Below are positions 26,559 to 35,049 of a DNA stretch of 64,000 bases, piece after piece. Origin of the DNA: Aestuariivivens insulae (GTDB taxonomy: Bacteria > Bacteroidota > Bacteroidia > Flavobacteriales > Flavobacteriaceae); the NCBI RefSeq assembly GCF_022662195.1, contig NZ_JAKMCS010000007.1, positions 124,001 through 188,000 on the forward strand. Reading direction: 5' to 3'. How positions within the stretch are numbered: position 1 is the first letter of the stretch; every line of letters starts with the position of its first letter. The position numbers and the translations under genes were made by a program. The notes under the pieces are model-generated. The model was not told the DNA's origin and ran no database searches. It saw only the letters and a list, made by a program, of their open reading frames with translations.

Positions 26559-28382
26559 ATGAAATATATTGTTAGCATAAGCCTACTGTTCCTTTCAATT
26601 TGCACATTTGCGAATCAACCTTTATTACAGAATAATTATTTAAGATACGGACAAAGCCTAAATGGGAGGTGGCATTACATTGTAGATGTTTACGAAACAG
26701 GGTATTACAATTACAGAATGGAACCTCATGATGGTACAGAAAATCCTGGTTCTAGTGCCTACTTTTTAAATAAAAAACCACAAAATAAAACCGATAGGGT
26801 AGAGTACGATTTTGATACAGCCCCTACTATGATTGTTCCTGGTGATTGGAATTCACAAGAAGAAAAGCTATTTTATTACAAGGGCACCGTTTGGTACAAG
26901 AAATCGTTTAATGTTCAAAATTATGATGCTTCCAAACGTTACTATTTGCATTTTGGAGCGGTAAACTACAAGGCAGATGTGTATTTAAATGGGAAGAAAT
27001 TGGGCGTCCATGTTGGTGGTTTTACACCTTTCAATTTTGAAATGACACATCTTTTAAAGGAAAAAGACAACTTTTTAATTGTAAAAGTCGATAACAAACG
27101 TGCTACCGATGAAGTGCCAACTTTGAGTACAGATTGGTGGAATTACGGAGGTATTACCAGAGATGTCACTATTTATGAGTTAGATGATACTTTTATTGAA
27201 GACTATAAAATGCAGCTAACTAAAAATAACAATAAGGAGATTTCTGGACACATTCAATTGAATGGAGATAATAAGGGAAATCAAAAGGTTAGCCTTTCCA
27301 TTCCAGAATTAGAAATGAATAAATTTTTCACAACAGATGCTAACGGGTTTGTTGCCATAAAATTTCCTGTGAAACGTGTTATTTATTGGAGTGATACAAA
27401 TCCGAAATTATACGATGTAAAGATTGCTATTCCAAAAGATAACATATCAGATAAAATCGGATTTAGAACTATTGAAACCAATGGGAAGCAAATTTTATTA
27501 AATGGTGAAAAAATATTTCTAAAAGGCATTTCCATTCACGAAGAAAATGTCATGCGTGGTGGAAGAGCTTGGTCTATTGAAGATGCCAAAGTATTATTAG
27601 GTTGGGCAAAAGAATTGGGTTGTAATTATGTGCGTTTGGCGCACTATCCGCATAACGAAAACATGATTCGTTTAGCGGATCAAATGGGTATTTTGGTTTG
27701 GGAAGAAATACCGGTATATTGGACCATTCAATGGACAAACACCGAAACCTACAACAAGGCAGAAACACAGTTAACAGAATTAATCCAACGCGATAAAAAC
27801 AGAGCCTGTTCTATCATTTGGTCTATGGCCAACGAAACTCCAACGTCTAAAGAGCGTTTAACCTTTTTAACCAATTTGGCAACCATCGCTAGAAAACTAG
27901 ACGACACCCGTTTAACTAGCGCTGCTTTAGAAGACCACGGTAAAAAGGAAAACAAAAATATCATGATTGTAGAAGATGAATTCGCCAAGGTTGTAGATGT
28001 GTTGAGTTTCAACCAATATTATGGATGGTATGGCGGTAAAATTGATAACATCAAAAATATACGATGGGAAATTGATATCGATTAACCAGTCATTATTTCA
28101 GAGTTTGGTGCAGGTGCACTTCAAGGCTATCATGCAGATAACATGACCCGATGGAGTGAAGAATTTCAGGAGCTTTTATATGAAGAAACCTTACCAATAT
28201 TGGCTAAAATCCCAGGAATTAGTGGTATTACACCATGGACTTTAGTTGATTTTAGGTCGCCAAGACGTACTTTAATTCCATATCAAAATGGCTGGAACAG
28301 AAAAGGCTTAATTTCAGAAACAGGAAATAAGAAAAAGGCGTTTTACACGCTTCAAAAGTTTTATAAAACATTAAATAAATAA
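26559..28382 (+). pseudogene. GH2 beta-glucuronidase-like gene interrupted by an in-frame TAA
   Basis: The frame from 26559 codes a 608-codon GH2 protein (signal VSISLLFLSICTFA, sugar-binding domain, Ig-like domain, TIM barrel with YVRLAHYPHNENM and the acid/base in SIIWSMANET). At 28083-28085 it meets TAA after residue 508. The same frame continues without a gap into PVIISEFGAGALQG, which holds the expected nucleophile Glu, and ends KFYKTLNK at 28382. A single base change from AAA, AAG or another sense codon would explain this. The 508-residue product would lack the nucleophile and end of the barrel, and the next ATG (28143) is beyond it. The length and motifs resemble UidA-type beta-glucuronidases. 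A base-call error cannot be excluded. Confidence 0.85.
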
Positions 28383-28392
28383 TAATATTATC

Positions 28393-29886
28393 ATGAAAAA
28401 GCATGTCTATTTAGTGGCTGTAATTGGCTTGTTTATCAGTTCTTGTAAATCCAAATCATCTCAGGAGCAAGGGGTTTTCGAGGAACAAACAAAACCAAAT
28501 GTATTGTTTATAGCCGTAGATGATTTGAACAATATGATTGGACCAATAGATAACTTTTCAAATGTAAAAACACCAAATTTTGACCGGTTGGCAAGTATGG
28601 GAGTTACCTTTAGTAACGCGCATGTACAAGCCCCACTTTGCGGGCCTTCAAGAGCCTCAATAATGACGGGGTTACGACCATCAAACACCGGTATTTACGG
28701 AATGGCACATGATAATGACGTAAGAAGAAATGGAAACCCCGCAACAAAAGATATTACCTTTTTACCCGATTATTTTGGAAATAATGGATACCACACTATG
28801 GGTATTGGTAAGTTGTTTCATAATCATGCTCCCGATAGTGTATTTCATGAATCTGGAGGACGTGTTAGAGGCTTTGGGCCATTGCCCAAAAAACGTTTTG
28901 TTTGGGATGGCTATGGAAAAGGTATTAAAGACGTGCATGGTAGAACGAGTACAGACTGGGGTGCATTTCCTGAAAATGATAGCTTGATGCCCGACCATGC
29001 TTCTGCAAATTGGGCGATTGACCGTTTGCAACGCGATTACGATAAACCATTCTTTTTGGGTGTTGGGTTTTTACGTGTGCATGTGCCTTTGTATGTGCCG
29101 CAAAAGTGGTTCGATTTATATCCGTTAGAAGAAATTCAAACGCCACCCTATAAAGTAGATGATTTAAGTGATATCCCAGGTGTTGGATTGCAAATTAATG
29201 ATTTGCCTATGATGCCATCCACAGATTGGGCTATTGAAACTGGTGAATGGAAAAAAATAGTACAAGCATATTTAGCATGTATCAGTTTTGTAGATTATGA
29301 GTTGGGGCGTATTTTGGACGTTTTAGAAAATAGCAAATATGCAAACAATACAATTATTGTACTATGGTCAGATCACGGCTATCGTTTGGGAGAAAAAGGG
29401 ACTTTTGCCAAACATGCTCTTTGGGAAACTGCCACAAAAGCACCCCTAATGTTTGCGGCACCCAATTTGCCAAAAGGTAAAAAAGTGGATGCACCTGTTG
29501 AAATGTTATCTATTTATCCAACATTATTAGAGTTAAGTGGACTTAATGCCTACGATAGAAATGAGGGTAAAAGTTTAGTGTCAATGATGACCAACAATGA
29601 TGGCATTGAGGAATCATATGCATTAACAACTTACGGAATGAATAATCACGCCGTGAGAACAAATCATTTTAGATATATTCAATACGAAGACGGTACAGAA
29701 GAATTATATGACCATAGCAAAGACCCTAACGAGTGGACGAATGTTGCAGGTAATGAGGAATACAAAGAAAAAATTGAGGAGTTAAAACAATTATTACCTA
29801 CTACAAATGTAAAATGGGATGAAAAATCGAAATACACGTTTCAACCTTATTTTGTTGAGCAAAAAGCTAGAACTAGTTTAGAATAA
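28393..29886 (+). CDS. S1-family sulfatase, iduronate-2-sulfatase-like lipoprotein
   Basis: A 497-residue protein with lipobox GLFISSCKS and the metal site [12 protein letters not shown]. Its active site C83-G-P-S-R is canonical, followed by ASIMTGLRPSNTGIYG and the second metal motif WSDHGYRLGEKGTFAKH. The VDDLN...PNFDRLA pattern and GEKGTFAKHALWE are typical of the iduronate-2-sulfatase-like (S1_7-type) branch. These remove sulfate from C2 or C3 of sugars in algal or host glycans. It begins 10 bp after the interrupted GH2 gene and is followed by another sulfatase of the same branch. Secretion as a periplasmic lipoprotein is expected. The target sulfate ester in ulvan is inferred. Confidence 0.9.
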   Translation: MKKHVYLVAVIGLFISSCKSKSSQEQGVFEEQTKPNVLFIAVDDLNNMIGPIDNFSNVKTPNFDRLASMGVTFSNAHVQAPLCGPSRASIMTGLRPSNTGIYGMAHDNDVRRNGNPATKDITFLPDYFGNNGYHTMGIGKLFHNHAPDSVFHESGGRVRGFGPLPKKRFVWDGYGKGIKDVHGRTSTDWGAFPENDSLMPDHASANWAIDRLQRDYDKPFFLGVGFLRVHVPLYVPQKWFDLYPLEEIQTPPYKVDDLSDIPGVGLQINDLPMMPSTDWAIETGEWKKIVQAYLACISFVDYELGRILDVLENSKYANNTIIVLWSDHGYRLGEKGTFAKHALWETATKAPLMFAAPNLPKGKKVDAPVEMLSIYPTLLELSGLNAYDRNEGKSLVSMMTNNDGIEESYALTTYGMNNHAVRTNHFRYIQYEDGTEELYDHSKDPNEWTNVAGNEEYKEKIEELKQLLPTTNVKWDEKSKYTFQPYFVEQKARTSLE

Positions 29887-29927
29887 AAAGATATAGTCTA
29901 TCAATTGTAAAAAATAAGAATTAAACC

Positions 29928-31352
29928 ATGCTTAAAATAATTAGCTATACTGTTATTTGTCTTTTTGCTTTAGTGTCTTGTAAAAATGAAAAAAATCTAT
30001 CGAAGGTATCACAAGAAACAAAACCCAAAAACATTTTATTTATCGCCGTTGACGATTTACGTCCAGAATTGAATTTCTATGGCGCCAATCATATCCAGTC
30101 TCCCAATTTAGATAAATTGGCCAGAGAAAGTTTGGTGTTTAACAGAGCCTACTGTAATGTGCCTGTTTGTGGCGCTTCAAGAGCCAGTTTGCTTACTGGC
30201 GCAAGACCAACACGTCATCGCTTTATTGATGCGAAAGCAGAAAAAGACCATGATTATCCAGAGGCAGTGTCTTTGCCCATGCTTTTAAAACAGAATGGAT
30301 ATAAAACAATATCAACAGGTAAAATATACCATGGTGGTAAAGACGATAATGCTGCTTGGGATTCGAGATGGTTTCCTAAAGGAAATATAAGAGACTATCA
30401 ATTAACCGAAAGTTCAGAGCAAGCAATAGCAACAGGTTATGGACCCCCTTTTGAAAATATGGCTGTTGAAGACGGTGCTTATTTTGACGGCAAAATTGCT
30501 AAAAAAGGGATAGAAGATTTACAAAAACTAAAAGAAGGAAACCAACCATTTTTTCTGGCTCTTGGTTTTATGAAACCACATTTACCATTCAATGCACCCA
30601 AAAAGTATTGGGATTTGTACGATAGAAGTACTATTGAGCTTCCTGAAAGCTATGTGCAACCAAAAACGACACCTAAAGAGGCCTTTCATAAATTTGGGGA
30701 ATTACGTAAATATGGTAATATCCCTAAAAAAGGTGATGTGCCAGAAGATATGGCTAAAGAAATGATTCATGGCTATTATGCCTGTGTGAGCTATGTTGAT
30801 GCACAAATAGGATTGGTTTTAAATGAGTTAAAACGCCTAGAATTGGAAGAGGATACAATCGTGATTTTGTGGGGCGATCATGGATGGAATTTAGGAGATC
30901 ATAAATTATGGTGTAAGCACGTTACTTTTGAAACAGTCCTTAGAACACCATTAATCATAAAAGTACCAGGTAAAACCAATGGGAAAAAAACAAATGCCAT
31001 TACCGAATATATTGATATTTATCCTAGTTTGGCAGAATTGGTTGGGTTGGATGTTCCTGAAACTGTTGAGGGGCAAAGTTTTGTACCAGTTATAAATGGA
31101 GAAACTCCACAAAAGGATTGGGGTGTATCTAAATTTAAAGATATGGTTACCCTAATTAAAGGCGATTTGTTCTATACCGAGTGGACCAAGGACGATGGCG
31201 TAGCTTATGCTCGCATGTTATTCGACCATAAAACAGACCCTTTAGAATTAAATAATTTAGCCGAAAAACCAGAATATCAAGAAATAGTAGGTGAGCTTGC
31301 TGAGGAGCTTAGGGCCAAATGGGGTGAAGGTTTTTTAAATGCTAATAACTAA
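29928..31352 (+). CDS. S1-family sulfatase, iduronate-2-sulfatase-like lipoprotein (CGASR)
   Basis: This 474-residue protein has lipobox LFALVSCKN, the metal site [18 protein letters not shown], the formylglycine site C81-G-A-S-R followed by [14 protein letters not shown], and [17 protein letters not shown] for the second metal and substrate sulfate. Ala instead of Pro at the third position is a known permitted variant in this branch. It resembles iduronate-2-sulfatase-like enzymes, and it is a paralogue of, not a copy of, the preceding sulfatase. Two such neighbouring enzymes probably act on different sulfate positions or chain ends. It is 41 bp downstream and in the same transcription unit. 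Confidence 0.9.
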   Translation: MLKIISYTVICLFALVSCKNEKNLSKVSQETKPKNILFIAVDDLRPELNFYGANHIQSPNLDKLARESLVFNRAYCNVPVCGASRASLLTGARPTRHRFIDAKAEKDHDYPEAVSLPMLLKQNGYKTISTGKIYHGGKDDNAAWDSRWFPKGNIRDYQLTESSEQAIATGYGPPFENMAVEDGAYFDGKIAKKGIEDLQKLKEGNQPFFLALGFMKPHLPFNAPKKYWDLYDRSTIELPESYVQPKTTPKEAFHKFGELRKYGNIPKKGDVPEDMAKEMIHGYYACVSYVDAQIGLVLNELKRLELEEDTIVILWGDHGWNLGDHKLWCKHVTFETVLRTPLIIKVPGKTNGKKTNAITEYIDIYPSLAELVGLDVPETVEGQSFVPVINGETPQKDWGVSKFKDMVTLIKGDLFYTEWTKDDGVAYARMLFDHKTDPLELNNLAEKPEYQEIVGELAEELRAKWGEGFLNANN

Positions 31353-31372
31353 TAAGTTCAGAAAGGCGAAAA

Positions 31373-32527
31373 ATGAAAACTGAAAGGATAAAGAGAGTTC
31401 TGGTTTTATTGATTATAATAGGTAGTTTAAGTTGTCAAAAAAGAATGGATAAAACAACCCTGCTTTTTGTAGGCAGTTTTACCAATAAAGAACCAGGGGC
31501 AGGTATTCACGTTTTTGCGTTCAATAATGAAACGGGTGAGAGTGCCCTAAAATTCGTTTTAGATAGTATTACGAATACCTCTTTTTTAAAGCTTTCGCCA
31601 AATGGGAAATATCTATATTCGGTAGTTGAAAGCCAGATGCAATATCATGGAATGGTAGCTGCGTTTTCAGTGGATTCGATAAACGGCAAACTGAAATTTA
31701 TAAATAATCAAGATTGCGGAGGCAGAAACCCTGTCCATCTTGAGATTGACACTAAAGGTGAAATTTTGGTAAACTCAAACTATACCGATCCCAGTTTAAG
31801 TGTTTTTAAAATAAGTACGGATGGGAGCCTTAATGAATGTGTACAGATTTTGAGGTTCAAGGATAGTAGCATTATAGAGGGGCGTCAAAATAAAGCACAT
31901 ATCCATTCTTCTAATTTTTCACCAGATAACCAATATTTGTTTGCCCATGACCTTGGAGCCGATAAAATACGTGGTTTTGATTTTGTAATAACAGATAGGG
32001 GAGAAACATTTCTTCAGAATGAAAAGCAAATTAAAATGAAACCAGGTAGTGGCCCTAGGCATTTTGTGTTTCATCCCAACTGTAAATTTGGCTACAGTAT
32101 TTCGGAGTTGAGTGGAAAAATAACGGCCTTCAGTTACGATAGTGGCAATTTAGGTTTTATGGAAGATTATCAATCCTACAGTAATGAACAGGAAATTTAT
32201 AGGGCTGCAGATATACATATTTCTCCTGATGGCAACTTTTTGTATGCATCAAACAGAGGTCCAGAAGAAGACAGTATATCCATATTCGCAATTAACCAAG
32301 TATCTGGAAAGTTACATTTGATTGACCATGAGCCAACCTATGGGAAGCATCCCAGAAATTTTACTATTGATCCGTCTGGAAAATATCTCTTAGTAGCAAA
32401 TCAAGATTCAAATAATATTGTGATTTTCAAACGAAATATAAAAACGGGGAAACTCTCTAAATTAGAACAGGAAATTCAACTAATGAGTCCTTCAAGTTTG
32501 CAAATGCACACCTATACCAAAAATTAA
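31373..32527 (+). CDS. lactonase family protein (7-bladed propeller, PF10282-like), lipoprotein
   Basis: A 384-residue protein with a lipobox (IIGSLSCQKR) and the 6-phosphogluconolactonase propeller pattern: LLFVGSFTNKEPGAGIHVF, FLKLSPNGKYLYSVVE, SSNFSPDNQYLFAHDLGADKI, GSGPRHFVFHPN and GKHPRNFTIDPSGKYLLVANQDS. The last two carry the conserved Arg-His block of the family. Cytoplasmic Pgl-type enzymes hydrolyse 6-phosphogluconolactone, but a secreted copy cannot use a phosphorylated substrate. It more likely opens a sugar lactone arising from glycan breakdown or oxidation. It is the last gene of the polysaccharide cluster and converges on the GntR regulator gene with only 18 bp between stops. 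Confidence 0.86.
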   Translation: MKTERIKRVLVLLIIIGSLSCQKRMDKTTLLFVGSFTNKEPGAGIHVFAFNNETGESALKFVLDSITNTSFLKLSPNGKYLYSVVESQMQYHGMVAAFSVDSINGKLKFINNQDCGGRNPVHLEIDTKGEILVNSNYTDPSLSVFKISTDGSLNECVQILRFKDSSIIEGRQNKAHIHSSNFSPDNQYLFAHDLGADKIRGFDFVITDRGETFLQNEKQIKMKPGSGPRHFVFHPNCKFGYSISELSGKITAFSYDSGNLGFMEDYQSYSNEQEIYRAADIHISPDGNFLYASNRGPEEDSISIFAINQVSGKLHLIDHEPTYGKHPRNFTIDPSGKYLLVANQDSNNIVIFKRNIKTGKLSKLEQEIQLMSPSSLQMHTYTKN

Positions 32528-32545
32528 TAATTAAGAGATGTTTAT

Positions 32546-33592
32546 TTAAAGGGACTCTCTATCTATAAAGTTAAAAGGTACTTTAAATTTTCCTTTAGAT
32601 TTGTTTAATATCATTTGGGCCGCTGTTTCTCCCATCACTTTAAAATCAGTTGAGATTACAGTTATGCCTAGTAATTCTTTTAAAGGAGTATCATTATAGG
32701 AGATAATGCCAATTTCTTTTCCAAGTTTAAATTCATCCTCTCTCACCTGTTTAACCAAGTTAACCAAGTCTGCCTCTTCTATAGTAATAAAGAGGTCTCC
32801 CTTTTTCAAAATCATATCGTCATACACTTCATTCAATATTTCAAAATCCAGTTTGTGCTCTACACAAAACTTTCTAAATCCGTGTAAGATTCTCCCAGGA
32901 TATGGATAAACAGCCTTTTCAGGATAAATCAACATGATCTTGTTGTATTTTGTGATTTTGGGAAGAGCTTCTGTCAATGCGAAATAAATATCATTTTCAA
33001 AATCCTGGTATATTTCGGAAGTTTTACCGCTAAAAATGGGTTTACTATTGTCTAAAAGTACTAATTTTTCTTGTGGTAACTTGCACAATGCATCAAGTAC
33101 CTTGTCAGTAAAACTCTGATGTCTTAAATCTTCTGTTTTAAAATGGGGCATTACGATGTAATAATCATATGCAGCTTTGTTTTTATCCAATAAATTCAAA
33201 AATAGAGTCTCGTCACAGTGATAAACATGTAAATCTGTATGCGAATTTGCCCCAATACTATTTATAAAATGGTTGTAGGTTCTTAGCTTATATGAGCTTA
33301 GCTTATTTACCAAAAATAGAATGTTTACTTTAGAAATCAACTTGGTCCTTGAAATGTAAAACCCTTTACCTCTAATTGAAGTAATGATATTTCGTTCTTT
33401 TAGAATGCTATAGGCTTTTTCCACTGTATCCCGCGATAAATAGAACTCCTCACTAAACATGTTTATCGACGGAATTTTTTGGTCCATTGTAAGATTGCCA
33501 ATGGAAATATTATGAATAATTTCATCTATGATTTGTTGGTATTTGGGCACCCTGGAATTTTCATCAATCTTTATGAACTTCATCATTTCCAT
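32546..33592 (-). CDS. GntR-type regulator with LacI-like sensor domain
   Basis: The 348-residue protein has an N-terminal winged helix (VPKYQQIIDEIIHNISIGNL, IPSINMFSEEFYLSRDTVEKAY, IITSIRGKGFYI), the GntR signature. From about residue 85 a periplasmic-binding-protein-like domain follows, ending with EIGIISYNDTPLKELLGITVIST, a typical LacI-type effector region. This combination occurs in AraR-like and rhamnose regulators of Gram-positives and Bacteroidota. It lies between the glycan cluster and the rhamnose catabolic genes, directly downstream of fbp on the same strand. It is therefore a candidate regulator of the rhamnose genes, but no operator can be assigned to it with certainty. Two start options (33592 or 33583) differ by three residues. 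Confidence 0.88.
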   Translation of the reverse strand: MEMMKFIKIDENSRVPKYQQIIDEIIHNISIGNLTMDQKIPSINMFSEEFYLSRDTVEKAYSILKERNIITSIRGKGFYISRTKLISKVNILFLVNKLSSYKLRTYNHFINSIGANSHTDLHVYHCDETLFLNLLDKNKAAYDYYIVMPHFKTEDLRHQSFTDKVLDALCKLPQEKLVLLDNSKPIFSGKTSEIYQDFENDIYFALTEALPKITKYNKIMLIYPEKAVYPYPGRILHGFRKFCVEHKLDFEILNEVYDDMILKKGDLFITIEEADLVNLVKQVREDEFKLGKEIGIISYNDTPLKELLGITVISTDFKVMGETAAQMILNKSKGKFKVPFNFIDRESL

Positions 33593-33698
33593 AATATCTA
33601 TTTTTTAGTGAGGTCTATATAACTCAAAATTTAAAGGTTTAAGATAGTTAATATGAGCGAAAAGTAGAATAAATGATTCAAAATAGTTGTGTTTGCAA

Positions 33699-33737
33699 AA
33701 TGTATTTATCTGCGCAATAATTGTATAAATACATTTA
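33699..33737. promoter_or_regulatory. perfect 12-bp inverted repeat between fbp and GntR gene
   Basis: AAATGTATTTAT (33699-33710) and ATAAATACATTT (33726-33737) are exact inverted copies with a 15-nt spacer. The site begins 106 bp before the GntR start and ends 2 bp before the fbp stop. It may be the regulator's own operator or an fbp 3' hairpin. There is no T run to make it a strong terminator. Confidence 0.45.
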
Positions 33738-33739
33738 AC

Positions 33740-34747
33740 TTAAGGATATTTTTTCATAAAAGACTCCGCTTTTTTTACCATATTTAGGCTGCCGCAAAAA
33801 AAGGGAACCCTTTGATGTAGTTCGGTAGGTTGTATGTCCAAAATCCTATTAAACCCATCTGTGGCTTTACCTCCAGCTTGTTCTGTAATAAAAGCTATAG
33901 GATTACATTCATATAATAAACGAAGCTTGCCTTTTGGGGATTTGGAACTCGTGGGATAAATATATATTCCCCCTTTTATCATATTTCTATGGAAATCTGA
34001 AACCATAGAGCCTATGTACCTAAAAGAATAAGGTCTATCGTTTTCTTCGGCTTGACAGTATTTAATATAATCTTTAACGCCTTGTGGAAAATGGGAGTAA
34101 TTACCTTCATTAATAGAGAAAATATTCCCGTCCTTAGGAAATTCCATATTTGGGTGAGATAAATAAAAGGTCCCTAGAGCAGGGTTCAGCGTAAAACCGT
34201 TTACACCATATCCAGTCGTATAAACTAGCATAGTTGAAGTACCATATACGATATACCCAGCGGCAACTTGCTCACTTCCTTTTTGTAAAAAATCCTCTAT
34301 TTTTACTGGCATTCCTAAAGGGGTTATTCTTCTGTAAATTGAGAAAACTGTTCCAACTGATACATTGACATCAATATTAGAAGATCCGTCTAATGGGTCT
34401 ATTAGTACAACATATTTATTGTCATTGTTATGGTGTTTTCCTTTAACGGTTATAAAATCATCCTCTTCTTCACTGGCTATTCCACAAACAATTTCCCTGT
34501 TTATTAGGGCAGACATGAAAACATCATGGGCATAAATATCTAATTTTTGTTGTTCTTCACCTTGAATATTTGTGTCTCCTGACGCACCTAAGATATCTAT
34601 TAAACCCGCTTTGTTAACCTTGTGATTAACAATTTTGGCTGCTAATCGAATGGAATTGATTAAACTTGACAGTTCTCCAGATGAATATTTAAAATGCTTT
34701 TGGTTGTCAATTATAAATTCACCTAAGGTTTTATGACTCTTGTCCAT
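33740..34747 (-). CDS. fbp: class I fructose-1,6-bisphosphatase
   Basis: A 335-residue protein with the class I FBPase metal site [44 protein letters not shown] and [20 protein letters not shown], all conserved. The enzyme hydrolyses fructose-1,6-bisphosphate to fructose-6-phosphate, the committed step of gluconeogenesis. Length and motifs are normal for the family. It is divergent from rhaEW, sharing a 302-bp intergenic region with two putative regulon boxes, one on each strand. Rhamnose breakdown yields dihydroxyacetone phosphate and lactaldehyde, so cells growing on ulvan must make hexose phosphate. This gives a clear reason for placing fbp here. Confidence 0.95.
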   Translation of the reverse strand: MDKSHKTLGEFIIDNQKHFKYSSGELSSLINSIRLAAKIVNHKVNKAGLIDILGASGDTNIQGEEQQKLDIYAHDVFMSALINREIVCGIASEEEDDFITVKGKHHNNDNKYVVLIDPLDGSSNIDVNVSVGTVFSIYRRITPLGMPVKIEDFLQKGSEQVAAGYIVYGTSTMLVYTTGYGVNGFTLNPALGTFYLSHPNMEFPKDGNIFSINEGNYSHFPQGVKDYIKYCQAEENDRPYSFRYIGSMVSDFHRNMIKGGIYIYPTSSKSPKGKLRLLYECNPIAFITEQAGGKATDGFNRILDIQPTELHQRVPFFCGSLNMVKKAESFMKKYP

Positions 34748-34822
34748 TGTTGTTTTATATTATATTGGAATTGCCTTCCATAATTTTAAGCATCTAAAAT
34801 AGGTTTTACGAGCGGGTACTTA

Positions 34823-34839
34823 ATCCTGTGCTGTCCTGT
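34823..34839 (-). promoter_or_regulatory. putative PUL/rhamnose regulon box C (upstream of fbp)
   Basis: On the minus strand the sequence reads ACAGGA-CAGC-ACAGGAT, two ACAGGA half-sites 10 bp apart, 75 nt before the fbp start. It differs from box B at only two spacer bases. Confidence 0.6.
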
Positions 34840-34978
34840 TGCTTTAAGTATGCTCCAACTTAAAGGGGTTTTGTTAAAAAAGCATAAGTTTTAGAAGTAC
34901 ATTTGAAATGTAATTCAATTGTTGTTGAAAGGATTGTTTGGTTCAAATTTTCATTCGAAAAAATAAATAATATACTAT

Positions 34979-34995
34979 ACCATACAGTACAGGAT
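34979..34995 (+). promoter_or_regulatory. putative PUL/rhamnose regulon box D (upstream of rhaEW)
   Basis: ACCATA-CAGT-ACAGGAT, identical over all 17 bases to the site before the NCS1-type transporter (42549-42565). It ends 54 nt before the rhaEW start, the same distance as box B from its gene, and just upstream of the likely -33 element. Confidence 0.65.
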
Positions 34996-35007
34996 AGAAA
35001 AGTATGT

Positions 35008-35038
35008 TTTGGTATATATTTTTGATGTTATAATTTAT
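35008..35038 (+). promoter_or_regulatory. probable promoter of rhaEW
   Basis: TTTG at 35008-35011 may be the -33 element, and the TA-rich TAATTTAT at 35031-35038 the -7 element, one or two bases off the TAnnTTTG consensus. The regulon box lies immediately upstream, as expected for an activator. Confidence 0.35.
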
Positions 35039-35049
35039 ATTAATGTAAC

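Noticed and set aside
28083-28085. Programmed stop-codon readthrough or selenocysteine-like recoding in GH2
   Set aside because: The stop is TAA, there is no nearby recoding structure that I can see, and the aligned position is not catalytic, so mutation or read error is simpler.
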